A stretch of DNA of 31,871 bases from a virus, in the IMG/VR virus record IMGVR_UViG_3300020055_000091, positions 1 through 31,871 of that record. One strand, written 5' to 3'. The position numbers and the translations under genes are program-made. A model generated the notes under the pieces. That model saw only the letters and a list, made by a program, of their open reading frames with translations, did no database searches and had not been told where the DNA came from. The stretch's first letter is position 1. Each line of letters begins with the position of its first letter. This document shows positions 16,287 to 25,200 of the stretch, in pieces.

Positions 16287-17480
16287 ATGGCTAATATTCA
16301 AGGACAAGCGGGAGTTGATTTAAATGCTGAATTAACATCATATCTTAATGCGAATGGTGGTAGTTTAACAACTAATGATTTAACTCGTATAATTAACCGA
16401 TATGTAACAGGTGGTGATAAACTAACTGCACAAGGTGGTGCTGTTAATACTGGTATCTATAAAAGATTCCAAGAGTTTGACCAAGTTACAAACAAGGTAG
16501 AAGTAGTAACAACCGGTCTTTGGAGTGGAGATACTGGTTCTCTAACATCTTTTTATACTTCTTCTACTCAAGTTGCTCAAACAAGTGGAGATTACTACTA
16601 TAACATTTATGATACTGCTACTACTTCCTCTGTACAGTTTGCAGTTTCTTACGGTCATAAATTTGGTAGTGGTTCTACTTCTCTTGCAAATGACGATAAT
16701 TCAAACTTAGCATCAAAAGCAACTTACGCACAATACAAACAAATTTTATTAGAACAAGATGATAACTACTTTACTTTCTTTTCATCATCTGCTACAGGAA
16801 CACATGATTCAGATGACATTTATGTAATCAATGTTGCTCGTGCTCGTTATAAAGAAAAAATGGATGCGGGTAACTGGTCACTTAAATTAAGTGGTTCAAA
16901 TGGTATTTCAACATTCATTGATGATAGTGGTAAAAAGTTTTCAGATGTTGTTGGTAAAGCAGGTAGAGTATTTTATGTAGTTAGTGGTTCATTAAACTTA
17001 GGTTCACAATCGGAAGCAACAGTAAGTACTACAACTGCTTCAAATGGTGAAGGATTTGGATTATTTTATCCAGACCAAGGTTTAGTAATACTTAACCCAT
17101 CTGCTATATCGAACATAGTTGGTTCAGAAATCGCACCAACACTAACTGTAACTGCAGAAGAACAAAATCATAAACTATTATATAATGCAATCGTAGGTGG
17201 TGGAGACTTTGAAGCTCGTAGAACTGAAAATGTTTCTACTTCTCACTACTTCGTAAGAGCAACAAACAGAGAATTTAACTATTCAAACAACCCAACTTAT
17301 GTAACAGGTTCTGATGGTTCTTTTTCTGAATCAACATTCGAACAAGACCCAAAAACATTTATTACAACTGTTGGTTTATACTCAGACGCAAACGAATTAA
17401 TCGCAGTAGCTAAAACTTCACAACCAATCGTAAAATCATTTGATAAAGAAGTATTAATTAAAGTTAAACTAGATTTCTAA
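16287..17480 (+). CDS. Virion structural protein, fibre-like (397 aa)
   Basis: An unrecognised beta-rich Ser/Gly/Thr protein. The N-terminal 60 residues are helical (DLNAELTSYLNANG, TNDLTRIINRYVTGGDK). The middle is a large beta domain. The C-terminal 80 residues, from FVRATNREFNYSNNPTYV to ITTVGLYSDANELIAVAK and LIKVKLDF, recur in related form at the end of the 364-residue protein encoded at 17563. It is 21 nt after the previous gene, with SD cGGAG, and is closed by a terminator. The repeated C-terminal module suggests a common docking site on the virion. A sheath or tube identity cannot be excluded, but I see no specific support for one. Confidence 0.75.
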   Translation: MANIQGQAGVDLNAELTSYLNANGGSLTTNDLTRIINRYVTGGDKLTAQGGAVNTGIYKRFQEFDQVTNKVEVVTTGLWSGDTGSLTSFYTSSTQVAQTSGDYYYNIYDTATTSSVQFAVSYGHKFGSGSTSLANDDNSNLASKATYAQYKQILLEQDDNYFTFFSSSATGTHDSDDIYVINVARARYKEKMDAGNWSLKLSGSNGISTFIDDSGKKFSDVVGKAGRVFYVVSGSLNLGSQSEATVSTTTASNGEGFGLFYPDQGLVILNPSAISNIVGSEIAPTLTVTAEEQNHKLLYNAIVGGGDFEARRTENVSTSHYFVRATNREFNYSNNPTYVTGSDGSFSESTFEQDPKTFITTVGLYSDANELIAVAKTSQPIVKSFDKEVLIKVKLDF

Positions 17481-17501
17481 AAATAAATTAACCTCTGAAA
17501 C

Positions 17502-17531
17502 AACCCTCACCACTTAGGTGGGGGTTTTTTA
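17502..17531 (+). terminator. Rho-independent terminator
   Basis: A 10-bp stem (AACCCTCACC 17502-17511, GGTGGGGGTT 17517-17526, one G-T wobble) with an ACTTA loop is followed by a run of T to 17530. It ends the 15636-17480 unit, and the next late-type promoter starts 7 nt later. Confidence 0.9.
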
Positions 17532-17537
17532 TTTCGG

Positions 17538-17548
17538 TATATTTATAT
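17538..17548 (+). promoter_or_regulatory. Late-type promoter motif, copy 4
   Basis: An exact TATATTTATAT follows the terminator directly and ends 14 nt before the ATG at 17563, the shortest spacing of the six. The SD (AGAGG) begins immediately after the motif, so the leader would be only a few nucleotides if transcription starts about 7 nt downstream. Confidence 0.7.
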
Positions 17549-17562
17549 AGAGGAATTACATT

Positions 17563-18657
17563 ATGTTAAAATCAATACCAAAATCAAGCATATCTCGTAG
17601 AAGTTTTAAAGTTTACAAAAAATTTACAGCTTCCGAATCAGATTATACTGTGTTAACGGCATCTTCAAGTTTAGATGACCCAAACCATTCACTTTATCGG
17701 TCTATACAAGCAAAGTATTATACTGATAATGGTATAATTAATAATTTTGGTGCTTTACGAAATCCAAGAGATTTTGAAATCGAAAGACATTTCCCAGATA
17801 CAATTTATGTATTAAAACTAGACCAATTAAAATATGGGGAAGGTATAAAACCAAAATCATTATCAATTACTCCATCTGGTTCTGTATCTTTACAAGATGA
17901 TGGGTTTGGAAAACTAACTAGTCCAACACCATCTTATGGTATTACTAATTGTGATTTAGAAAATGAAATTTTAGAAATTAGTCAAAATGGAGTACTTTAC
18001 ACTTTAAATTTACAAAGTTTAGATTTAAATAATGGAAATATACTCGTAATTGATAATGGTAATCCAGAAACTTATGTAGTTATTTCTTTAGATTTTGAAT
18101 CTGGTACTCTTGTACTTGACGACCCATTTGATATAGCTGAAATTAGCTTAACTGAAGCAGCAATTGGAAATGTTTTCTATTCAGAAGGGTTAGTTGTTGT
18201 TACTCAAACGGATTCTGTTGATTTAACCGAATATTCAATGGAATATCGCTCAACACAAACCATTCATGAAACGGAAGTATTAATAGAAGTTAAGGCAGGT
18301 GAATTTAATTTCTCACAAAATCCATCTGCGGTTGATGTGGTGTTAAGTGGTTCTTATGATTTTACCACAACTACAATTTCAAATGTATCTCCTGCTAAAA
18401 CTACTAAGATAAAAGAAGTAAGAGATATATCACAAAAAACATCATTTACTGGTTCTTATGGTTCAACCACCGGTTCTTGGGAAGATTACTTTACCTATAA
18501 ATTATCAGACCCAACCGGGTCTTATCTTGCACCTTATATTACAACAATTGGGTTATATGATACAACTGGTGATATGGTTGCTATTGCAAAGTTACCAACA
18601 CCAATAAAAAATTTACCAGATTACGATTTAAACTTTATTGTTCGTTTTGATACTTAA
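17563..18657 (+). CDS. Virion structural protein sharing a C-terminal module with its neighbour (364 aa)
   Basis: The N-terminal region (SIPKSSISRRSFKVYKKFTA, then NNFGALRNPRDFEIERHFPD) and the central beta-rich part do not match a family I know. The last 110 residues repeat the pattern at the end of the 397-residue protein: EFNFSQNP, then YITTIGLYDTTGDMVAIAK, then LNFIVRFDT, aligned to EFNYSNNP, ITTVGLYSDANELIAVAK and LIKVKLDF. It therefore looks like a paralogous fibre or baseplate-associated protein attached in the same way. It is transcribed as its own unit between two late-type promoters, with an AGAGGA SD before the ATG. Confidence 0.76.
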   Translation: MLKSIPKSSISRRSFKVYKKFTASESDYTVLTASSSLDDPNHSLYRSIQAKYYTDNGIINNFGALRNPRDFEIERHFPDTIYVLKLDQLKYGEGIKPKSLSITPSGSVSLQDDGFGKLTSPTPSYGITNCDLENEILEISQNGVLYTLNLQSLDLNNGNILVIDNGNPETYVVISLDFESGTLVLDDPFDIAEISLTEAAIGNVFYSEGLVVVTQTDSVDLTEYSMEYRSTQTIHETEVLIEVKAGEFNFSQNPSAVDVVLSGSYDFTTTTISNVSPAKTTKIKEVRDISQKTSFTGSYGSTTGSWEDYFTYKLSDPTGSYLAPYITTIGLYDTTGDMVAIAKLPTPIKNLPDYDLNFIVRFDT

Positions 18658-18660
18658 TGT

Positions 18661-18671
18661 TATATTTATAT
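18661..18671 (+). promoter_or_regulatory. Late-type promoter motif, copy 5
   Basis: An exact TATATTTATAT begins 4 nt after the stop of the preceding gene and ends 17 nt before the ATG at 18689, with a strong SD (AAAGGAG) in between. It is the nearest candidate promoter for the two small genes and the sulfotransferase/GIY-YIG pair. Confidence 0.7.
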
Positions 18672-18688
18672 AAAAGGAGAAATATACT

Positions 18689-18877
18689 ATGGCTTACCAA
18701 ATTTTAGACTTAGAAGGTACTATTATTAAAACCGTTGAAACTGATGAGCTTTTACAAGCTGAATTTGATAATACTGATATCAACTTATTTTGGGATGATG
18801 AGGGATTAGTTGAATCATTAAAGGCTAATCACGACGATACAACGAATATTCAAATAGTTAAACGAGTAGTTGAATAA
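18689..18877 (+). CDS. Small acidic protein, unknown (62 aa)
   Basis: Sixty-two residues, acidic, beginning AYQILDLEGTIIKTVETDEL, with a WDDEGLVES stretch in the middle and a basic IVKRVVE end. The start is secure, with AAAGGAG 9 nt upstream. It overlaps the next small gene by one base (TAATG), so the pair is co-translated. The family is not recognised. It follows a late-type promoter, so a small virion or assembly part is possible. Confidence 0.7.
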   Translation: MAYQILDLEGTIIKTVETDELLQAEFDNTDINLFWDDEGLVESLKANHDDTTNIQIVKRVVE

Positions 18878-19062
18878 TGTCAAAAATATTAGAAAAATAT
18901 CAAAGTTCTGATTTTGCTAAGTTAGCAGATAAGTCAAAGGATAAAACTCCTTTGTCAGCTGATGATAGCGGAAACAAACTTCATAAAGATGATAAAACTC
19001 TTGCACAAGCGAGAGGCGGAAAATTATCAGAGAAAAAATACTCTGATTCGATAGAACGATAA
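18877..19062 (+). CDS. Small charged protein, probably disordered (61 aa)
   Basis: Sixty-one residues rich in Lys/Asp/Ser with no hydrophobic core (SKDKTPLSADDSGNKLHKDD), ending ARGGKLSEKKYSDSIER. It probably lacks a fixed fold. Its start overlaps the previous stop. The sulfotransferase frame that follows is in the same reading frame, separated only by this gene's TAA (19060-19062) and four sense codons before the first plausible start. No function can be assigned. Confidence 0.62.
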   Translation: MSKILEKYQSSDFAKLADKSKDKTPLSADDSGNKLHKDDKTLAQARGGKLSEKKYSDSIER

Positions 19063-19074
19063 AACTTTAGATTT

Positions 19075-19647
19075 TTGGCTTTACTTATTAGTCACTTAAA
19101 CCACTGGGGTTTTATTCACATTCCCAAAACAGGTGGTACAACAATTTCGCACATATTACAATCAAATCATGACTGTGAGATAATCACGGGTCATGATTCT
19201 GTGCGAGCTTTTGATGGTAATAACTATTTTTTATTTACTTTTGTACGAAACCCATTTACGCGAATACAATCTGCATTTTATCATGGAGTAAGAAAGGGTT
19301 TATATAAAAATGATTTTTCAAACTTCCTATTAACCGCAAATCAAAATGATTTATGGCTTTTACCTCAAACTTATTTTATTAACGCAGGAAGAAATGAAAC
19401 AAATCAGATTAATTTTATTGGAAAGTATGAAAACTTTGAATCTGATTTAATTAAAGTTATGAAGAAAATTAATATAGAGGGATTTGAAATAACTCATTTA
19501 AACAAAAACCCTTTATATGATAGACAACCGAATCTAAACCAAGATAAATACTACAAACTTCTTTATGAAGAAGAATGGCAGAAAGACTGGGTTCGAGAAA
19601 GGTATAAAGATGATTTTAAACAATTTGACTATGAGTTGGAAATATAA
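19075..19647 (+). CDS. Sulfotransferase family protein (190 aa)
   Basis: A Sulfotransfer_2-type enzyme that would move sulfate from PAPS to a sugar hydroxyl. Visible: the 5'-phosphosulfate loop FIHIPKTGGTTISHIL (13-28, K18, T22/T23), a GH pair (ITGHDSVR, H40) and the 3'-phosphate motif FTFVRNPFTRIQSAFYH (R58, S66). At 190 residues it is at the short end of the family but has both PAPS motifs. No ATG precedes the motif; TTG 19075 is the best start and no good SD is seen. It is in frame with the upstream 61-residue gene across one TAA. The substrate is unknown; it may decorate phage or host surface glycans. Confidence 0.85.
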   Translation: MALLISHLNHWGFIHIPKTGGTTISHILQSNHDCEIITGHDSVRAFDGNNYFLFTFVRNPFTRIQSAFYHGVRKGLYKNDFSNFLLTANQNDLWLLPQTYFINAGRNETNQINFIGKYENFESDLIKVMKKINIEGFEITHLNKNPLYDRQPNLNQDKYYKLLYEEEWQKDWVRERYKDDFKQFDYELEI

Positions 19648-20080
19648 AGGAGATTACATAACAGAACTTGGAGATATGCCCGAAAATGTATTTGGGTTTA
19701 TTTACAAAATCACAAATTCTGAAACTGATGAATATTACATTGGTAAAAAACAAGTGGTTTCAGTTCGTAAAAGAAATTTCGGTAAAAAAGAAATTGCATT
19801 ACTTGAAGATAAAAGAGTAAAGAAATACGAGATGGTTACCAAAGAATCAGATTGGAAAACTTATCGTTCCTCAAATGATAAAGTAAAATCTTGGTTTGAA
19901 ACCGATGAAGGTAGGTCTAAGTGTAAATTAGAAATCCTTAGATTTTGTACCAACAAAAAATCACTTACTTATTATGAGTTACAAGAACAGTTTGCTCATG
20001 ATGTGCTTGGAGATGAGTTAGCATTAAATGATAATTTATTAGGCAAGTTTTTTAGAAAAGATTTGGAAATATCAGAATAA
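19610..20080 (+). CDS. GIY-YIG nuclease family protein
   Basis: The GIY-YIG core is clear: GFIYKITN (29-36) and EYYIGKKQ (41-48), then ESDWKTYRSSNDKV and a late YYELQEQFAHDVLGDELALN carrying the expected metal-site Glu. This kind is common in T4-like phages, some as free-standing homing endonucleases. The start is chosen as ATG 19610 because AAAGG lies 7 nt before it; ATG 19631 (MSWKYKG) is the alternative, and a longer frame from ATG 19565 lacks support. It overlaps the 3' end of the sulfotransferase gene by 38 nt and lies just before the primase promoter. It could be a homing nuclease or act in host DNA breakdown. Confidence 0.82.
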   Translation: MILNNLTMSWKYKGDYITELGDMPENVFGFIYKITNSETDEYYIGKKQVVSVRKRNFGKKEIALLEDKRVKKYEMVTKESDWKTYRSSNDKVKSWFETDEGRSKCKLEILRFCTNKKSLTYYELQEQFAHDVLGDELALNDNLLGKFFRKDLEISE

Positions 20081-20093
20081 TTTCGTATATTTG
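20062..20093 (+). promoter_or_regulatory. Bacteroidota-type promoter before the primase gene
   Basis: TTTG (20062-20065), a 20-nt spacer, then TATATTTG (20086-20093) match the known Bacteroidota primary-sigma pattern, a TTG/TTTG -33 box and a TAnnTTTG -7 box with 17-23 nt between. Predicted transcription would start near 20100, leaving a leader of about 12 nt with an AAAGG SD before ATG 20112. The -33 box lies inside the end of the GIY-YIG gene. It differs from the late-type motif, which has no -33 partner. Confidence 0.65.
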
Positions 20094-20111
20094 CATCAAT
20101 AAAGGTAAAAT

Positions 20112-21053
20112 ATGCTTTCGCATCACGATAAACAACAAGTAGTAAATATACTTAACGAAGTATTAGGTTATGGAACTTCTATGAAAGGAGATGAACAGGC
20201 ACATCATTGTCCATTCTGTCATCACCACAAAAAGAAGTTACAAGTAAACCTACAAACTCAACAATGGCACTGTTGGGTATGTGATTCAAAAGGGAGAAAG
20301 ATTTCTTCGTTACTTAAAAGACTTCATGTAGATTCTCATAAACTGAAAAAGTTATATGAAATATATGGAGATGATTATGTAGTATATCAACAAGACACCG
20401 AAGAAGAAAAGGTAGAGTTGAGGTTACCTAAAGAATTTCAATCACTATTAAAAGAACCAAAAGGATTAAATCCCTTGTTCAGAAAGGTGAAAGAATATGC
20501 CGAAAAAAGAGGTATTACTCACGAAGATATTATCAGATATAATATTGGGTATTGTGATGGTGGTTTGTATGCCAATCGCATTATTATTCCTAGTTATGAT
20601 TCTGATAATAGACTCAATTACTTCATCGCACGGAGTGTATATGATGAGGAAAAATTTAAATACAAAAATCCACCGGTTTCAAAAAATGTTATCATGTTTG
20701 AAAACCAAATAAATTGGAACGAACCAATTACCTTAGTAGAGGGAGTATTTGATGCTATGGCAGTGAAGCGAAATGTAATCCCTCTACTTGGTAAGTTTGT
20801 ACCAAAAAAATTAAGTGATAGTATATATAAAGAAGGAGTTTCTAAAATCAATATATTACTCGATGAAGACGCTCAAGAACAAGCGTTACGATACACTATA
20901 CAATTTCAGAATAATGGAATTGAAACTACTAACATTAAACCTCAAGAAAAAGATGCTTCGGATATGGGATTTGAAAATGTTAATCAACTTTTAAAACAAA
21001 CCAAAAAAACAGAGTTTAGTGATATTATATCACAAAAATTATTAGGTTTATGA
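20112..21053 (+). CDS. 61: DNA primase (T4 gp61 / DnaG-type)
   Basis: A 313-residue primase, near the size of T4 gp61 (342 aa), which makes RNA primers for lagging-strand synthesis with a replicative helicase. The N-terminal zinc ribbon shows HHCPFCHHHKK and WHCWVCDSKG (C33, C36, C54, C57). The catalytic core has RIIIPSYDSDNRLNYFIARS, then the Toprim motifs TLVEGVFDAMAVKR (E210) and ILLDEDAQEQA (D251, D253), and a later KDASD motif (about 280-284). It is the first gene of a replication/recombination cassette behind a Bacteroidota-like promoter. The stop overlaps the next start by 4 nt (ATGA), so translation is coupled. No helicase gene is in the window. Confidence 0.92.
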   Translation: MLSHHDKQQVVNILNEVLGYGTSMKGDEQAHHCPFCHHHKKKLQVNLQTQQWHCWVCDSKGRKISSLLKRLHVDSHKLKKLYEIYGDDYVVYQQDTEEEKVELRLPKEFQSLLKEPKGLNPLFRKVKEYAEKRGITHEDIIRYNIGYCDGGLYANRIIIPSYDSDNRLNYFIARSVYDEEKFKYKNPPVSKNVIMFENQINWNEPITLVEGVFDAMAVKRNVIPLLGKFVPKKLSDSIYKEGVSKINILLDEDAQEQALRYTIQFQNNGIETTNIKPQEKDASDMGFENVNQLLKQTKKTEFSDIISQKLLGL

Positions 21054-22186
21054 TTCATGTAATTCCACACCACATAGCAGTAGGTTCATACACACGATGG
21101 TATGATATGATTGAATTCGAAGGACCAGTAACTTTTTATGAGTTTGATAATAAAGAAGAAATTGAAAGAAAACTTTTAGGAGAACCTCCATATGAAGATG
21201 AACTTTTAAAACATCTAGAAGTTATAAAACCAAAAACCACCGATGTAATTTTTTTTGATTACAAATATCTTTACAATTATCATAACATAGCGTTACACAA
21301 TAAATTACAAGAATTATCAAGAAAAAATAATAACTGTAAACTTGTTGCCTTTGATGATGATAATGCTACACCATATGATGATGATGAGAGATTTACAATA
21401 TTTTCAAATATATTTCAAGTAGAAGTTGAAAATGGAAAAATAATCAAACTACCAGAAAATTGTAACTATTATCGATATAGGGCTTCAAAACAAGAGTATT
21501 TTCCACATCTAGAATATTTAGTTGAAACTTTTAAATTAAACATTAGACAAAAAAAATGTAACTTAATCATTGGTGTTGATAAATTAGAACGATTAGAAAT
21601 ATTTAAATATTTTCATAATATAGGTTTAACTAAAGATAGTTATGTTGGATATAGTGGATTTACATCTACATACGATGATTCTGAATTAAGTGATTCGTTA
21701 ATCAAATTTAAAAAAGATAATATCCCAACTATATTAGACACCCCATTTTGGATGAGTGAAATGGGTTCGGTGAATGTAGAAATTCCGCCACTTCCTTTTA
21801 CAATGAATTCTTACTTTAGTTGTATTTTAGAAACACAAATACTTCTTGGTAATTACGTTCATCTAAGTGAAAAATCTTGGAATCCATTTCTATCAAAAAA
21901 TATACCTTTAATTCTTGGAAGTACTTATATAAATTTATATTTACAAGAAATTGGTTTCTGGTTGGCTGATGATTTATTTGATTTATCACCAAAAGAAACT
22001 AGAAGTGATATATTAAATCAATACAAGAAAAATTTAGATGTTATAAATAAAATGACACTAAATGAAATTCACGAATATTATCGTAAAAACATTCAAAAAA
22101 TAGATAGAAACTTTGAAATGATGAAACAGGCAAAATTCTTTTATAATGTCTCTAACTACAAATCATTAAAAAAAAGGATTCATTGA
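21050..22186 (+). CDS. Putative glycosyltransferase, GT10/fucosyltransferase-like C-terminus (378 aa)
   Basis: The best clue is at about 260-313: FSCILETQILLGNYVHLSEK, then SWNPFLSKNIPLILGSTYIN, then LQEIGFWLADDLFDLS. This follows the E-K-x-[WF]-x-P-[FL] ... P-[IL]-[IL]-G ... GF pattern of GT10-type sugar transferases and of many marine phage hypothetical proteins. The N-terminal half (IHVIPHHIAVGSYTRWYDM, then TTDVIFFDYKYLY) looks like a Rossmann-type alpha/beta fold but has no motif I can name. The ATG overlaps the primase stop. No membrane or signal segment is seen, so it is probably cytoplasmic. With the nearby sulfotransferase it may belong to a glycan-modifying set; donor and acceptor are unknown. 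Confidence 0.6.
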   Translation: MIHVIPHHIAVGSYTRWYDMIEFEGPVTFYEFDNKEEIERKLLGEPPYEDELLKHLEVIKPKTTDVIFFDYKYLYNYHNIALHNKLQELSRKNNNCKLVAFDDDNATPYDDDERFTIFSNIFQVEVENGKIIKLPENCNYYRYRASKQEYFPHLEYLVETFKLNIRQKKCNLIIGVDKLERLEIFKYFHNIGLTKDSYVGYSGFTSTYDDSELSDSLIKFKKDNIPTILDTPFWMSEMGSVNVEIPPLPFTMNSYFSCILETQILLGNYVHLSEKSWNPFLSKNIPLILGSTYINLYLQEIGFWLADDLFDLSPKETRSDILNQYKKNLDVINKMTLNEIHEYYRKNIQKIDRNFEMMKQAKFFYNVSNYKSLKKRIH

Positions 22187-22202
22187 CAGAAAATTTATAT
22201 AA

Positions 22203-25200
22203 ATGGTTATAAACAAAATTTATCATTTGGCAGATTTACATATTAGAAATCTCCAAAGACATAAAGAATACAGACAAGTATTTAAAAAGTTTTTAAAACA
22301 AGTTAAAGAAGATAAAATTGAGGATTCTGTAATTTATATCGGTGGTGATATTGCTCATGCAAAAACAGAAATGTCACCAGAACTTGTACAAGAAATATCG
22401 TGGTTCTTAACAGAATGTTCAAAATTAAGAGAAACTATCTTAATCACAGGTAACCACGATTGTAACTTAAATAATTCACATAGATTAGATGTACTTACTC
22501 CAATTATTGAAAATCTTAAAAACCCTCGTATTCATTACCTTCGAGATACTGGTGTTTACAATATCCACAATCTTACTTTTGTTGTTTACTCCATTCTTGA
22601 TAATAAAGAGAACTGGCCATCGGGATATGATGTAGAGGGAGAACATAAGATTGCTTTATTTCATGGGCCAGTAAATAAATCACAAACTGATATTGGATAT
22701 ACCGTATCTTCAAATTCATTTACAACAGATATGTTTGATGGATTTGATATGGTATTGATGGGTGATATTCATAAAAGACAGATTTTACAAGCATACGAAC
22801 CTGATAATGGATTACCTGTAATTTCATATTGTGGTTCAATGATTCAACAAAATCATGGTGAGGTTTTAGAAAATCATGGTTATTTACTTTGGGATGTTCC
22901 AACAAGAAGTTATGAAGAATTTGATATTCATAATGATTATGGGTTCTTAACTGTCGATGTAGTTGATGGTAAAATTCCACAATGGGTTTATGATGAGGTT
23001 GGCACAAAACTTCCAAAGTATCCAAGATTAAGATTAAGGTTTACCAATACCGAACCAAGTGATATGAAACTTCGTATCACCGAATTGAAAAAATTATTTA
23101 AGGTTGCAGAAGTTACGGTAACGAGAACAGATACAATCGGTCAATTAAAGACTAATACCAAAGTAAATAAAAATATTGTTGGTGATGTTAAAGATGAAAC
23201 CTTCCAAAACTCACTTATTAGAGATTACTTAGAAAGACAATACCTTCTAGAATCAGAAGAATTGGATAAGATTGCAGAAATCAACAAAGAGTTAAATACC
23301 CAAATAGATAATTCAGATATTGCCGGTAACATTCTTTGGACACCAAAAGAATTCCAATTCTCTAATATGTTCTCTTATGGAGAAGATAATAAAGTAAGAT
23401 TTGATAAAGCACAAGGTATTGTTGGTATCTTTGCTCCTAATGCTTCAGGTAAATCTTCACTCTTTGATGCATTATCTTTTTGTATCTACGATAAGAACTC
23501 AAGAACTCATATTGCTAAGAACATTTTAAACAATCGTAAGAGTACTTTCTATTGTAAGTTTAACTTTGAGATTGATGGAGTGGATTACTTCATTGAACGA
23601 ACTGCTAAGTATGTTAGAAAACAAACAGCAGTAAAGGTTGATGTCAACTTTTGGTCAGAACAAGGTGGTATTATCACTTCACTCAATGGAGAACAAAGAA
23701 GAGAAACCAATGCTAATATTGAAAAGTATTTAGGTAAGTTTGAGGACTTTGTTTTAACTGCACTATCCCTACAAGGAAACAACGCACTCTTTATTGATAA
23801 ATCACAAACAGAAAGAAAAGAAATCCTTTCTCAATTTATTGGTGTAGATATCTTTGATAAATTATATCAAAAGGCTGCAGATGAGAATCGCGATAATGCA
23901 ACACTTATCAGAAAATTCAAGTCAGATGATTTTACGACTAAACTTGCCGACATTGAAACTCAACTTAAAACCGACAAAAATGAGTACAAACTCTTAGAAT
24001 TAAATCAAAAATCTCTGAAGGAGGAAGAAGATTTATTAAACAGACAAATCATTAAACTAAATGAGAAAATTGTAAAGTTAAATGCCGATAGTGGAGTTTC
24101 TGTTGATGAATTAGAAGACAGATATTCAATTCTCGTAGAAAAGAAAAAAGAAATTGTTTTATCTAAATCATCTATTCAAGAACGAATTAATCATCGAGAA
24201 GAATTACAAATCACTTTGGATGAAATCCTTGACCAATTCGATGAAGAAGATTTAGAAGAAGGGATTGGTAAGTTAAAAGATACAAAAGAAACTTTACGAG
24301 ATGTAGAATCACAGATAGATAAGATAAAGTTAAAATTAGATTCTTTATATGAAAGGAAAGACCATTTAGATAAACACAAATACAATGAAGATTGTGATAT
24401 CTGCATGGAAAACTCTCAAACCATCTTAGAACAAAAAGAAAAGGTAGAATCTGGTATTAAAGAACACGAAGTTGAATTTAAATCAGCAGATGAAGAGAGA
24501 TTGATGGTCAATTTATTAATTGATTCTTTAAAAGGATATGAAGAAGAGTGGGATAAATTTCAAGATGCTAAAGATAAAGAAGATAAACTTGATAGAGAAA
24601 TTTCTCAACTTATCAACAAGTTATCGACAACCGAAACCGAAGAAATTAGATTAGAAACTCAAATCATTCAACTTGAACAGTTGATTGAAGAGTATTATAA
24701 GAACGAAGAGCAGATAAAGAAGAATAAGGAAATTAGAGAAGAAATTACAGGTGTTCGTGATAAACTGAAAATTGTTAAAGATGATTTGAAATCTGTAAAT
24801 GGTGATATTCTTAAATTGAATGGTAAAATTTCTGCTCTACAAAATCAAAAAGAAACTATTGAGGGTAGAATTGAAGAAGTTAAAGATTTAGAAGAACAAT
24901 CTAAGTTATTTGATTATTATCTAAATGCTCTTTCCAAAGATGGTGTAAGTTACGAACTCATTGAAAAATCACTTCCAATGATTGAAGGTGAGGTAAATAA
25001 TATCCTTGCACAAATCGTAGAATTTGGAATGCAATTAGAAATGGATGGTAAGAACATCAATGCCTACTTAGTTTATGGAGACCAAAAATGGTCTTTGGAA
25101 ATGTGTAGTGGTATGGAACGATTTATTTCTGGTCTTGCAATCCGAGTTGCGTTAATCAATGTATGTAATCTACCAAGACCTAATTTCCTTGTAATTGACG

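Noticed and set aside
20497-20712. 71-codon + strand ORF with hydrophobic residues inside the primase gene
   Set aside because: It overlaps the conserved primase core in another frame; the hydrophobic run comes from AT-rich codons.
22191-22202. AAATTTATATAA as a seventh late promoter
   Set aside because: It lacks the full TATATTTATAT and touches the start codon at 22203, leaving no room for a transcript start and leader.
22720-23025. 101-codon minus-strand ORF opposite the Mre11 domain
   Set aside because: It is antisense to conserved nuclease motifs, with a His/Gln-rich composition expected from complementing the coding strand.
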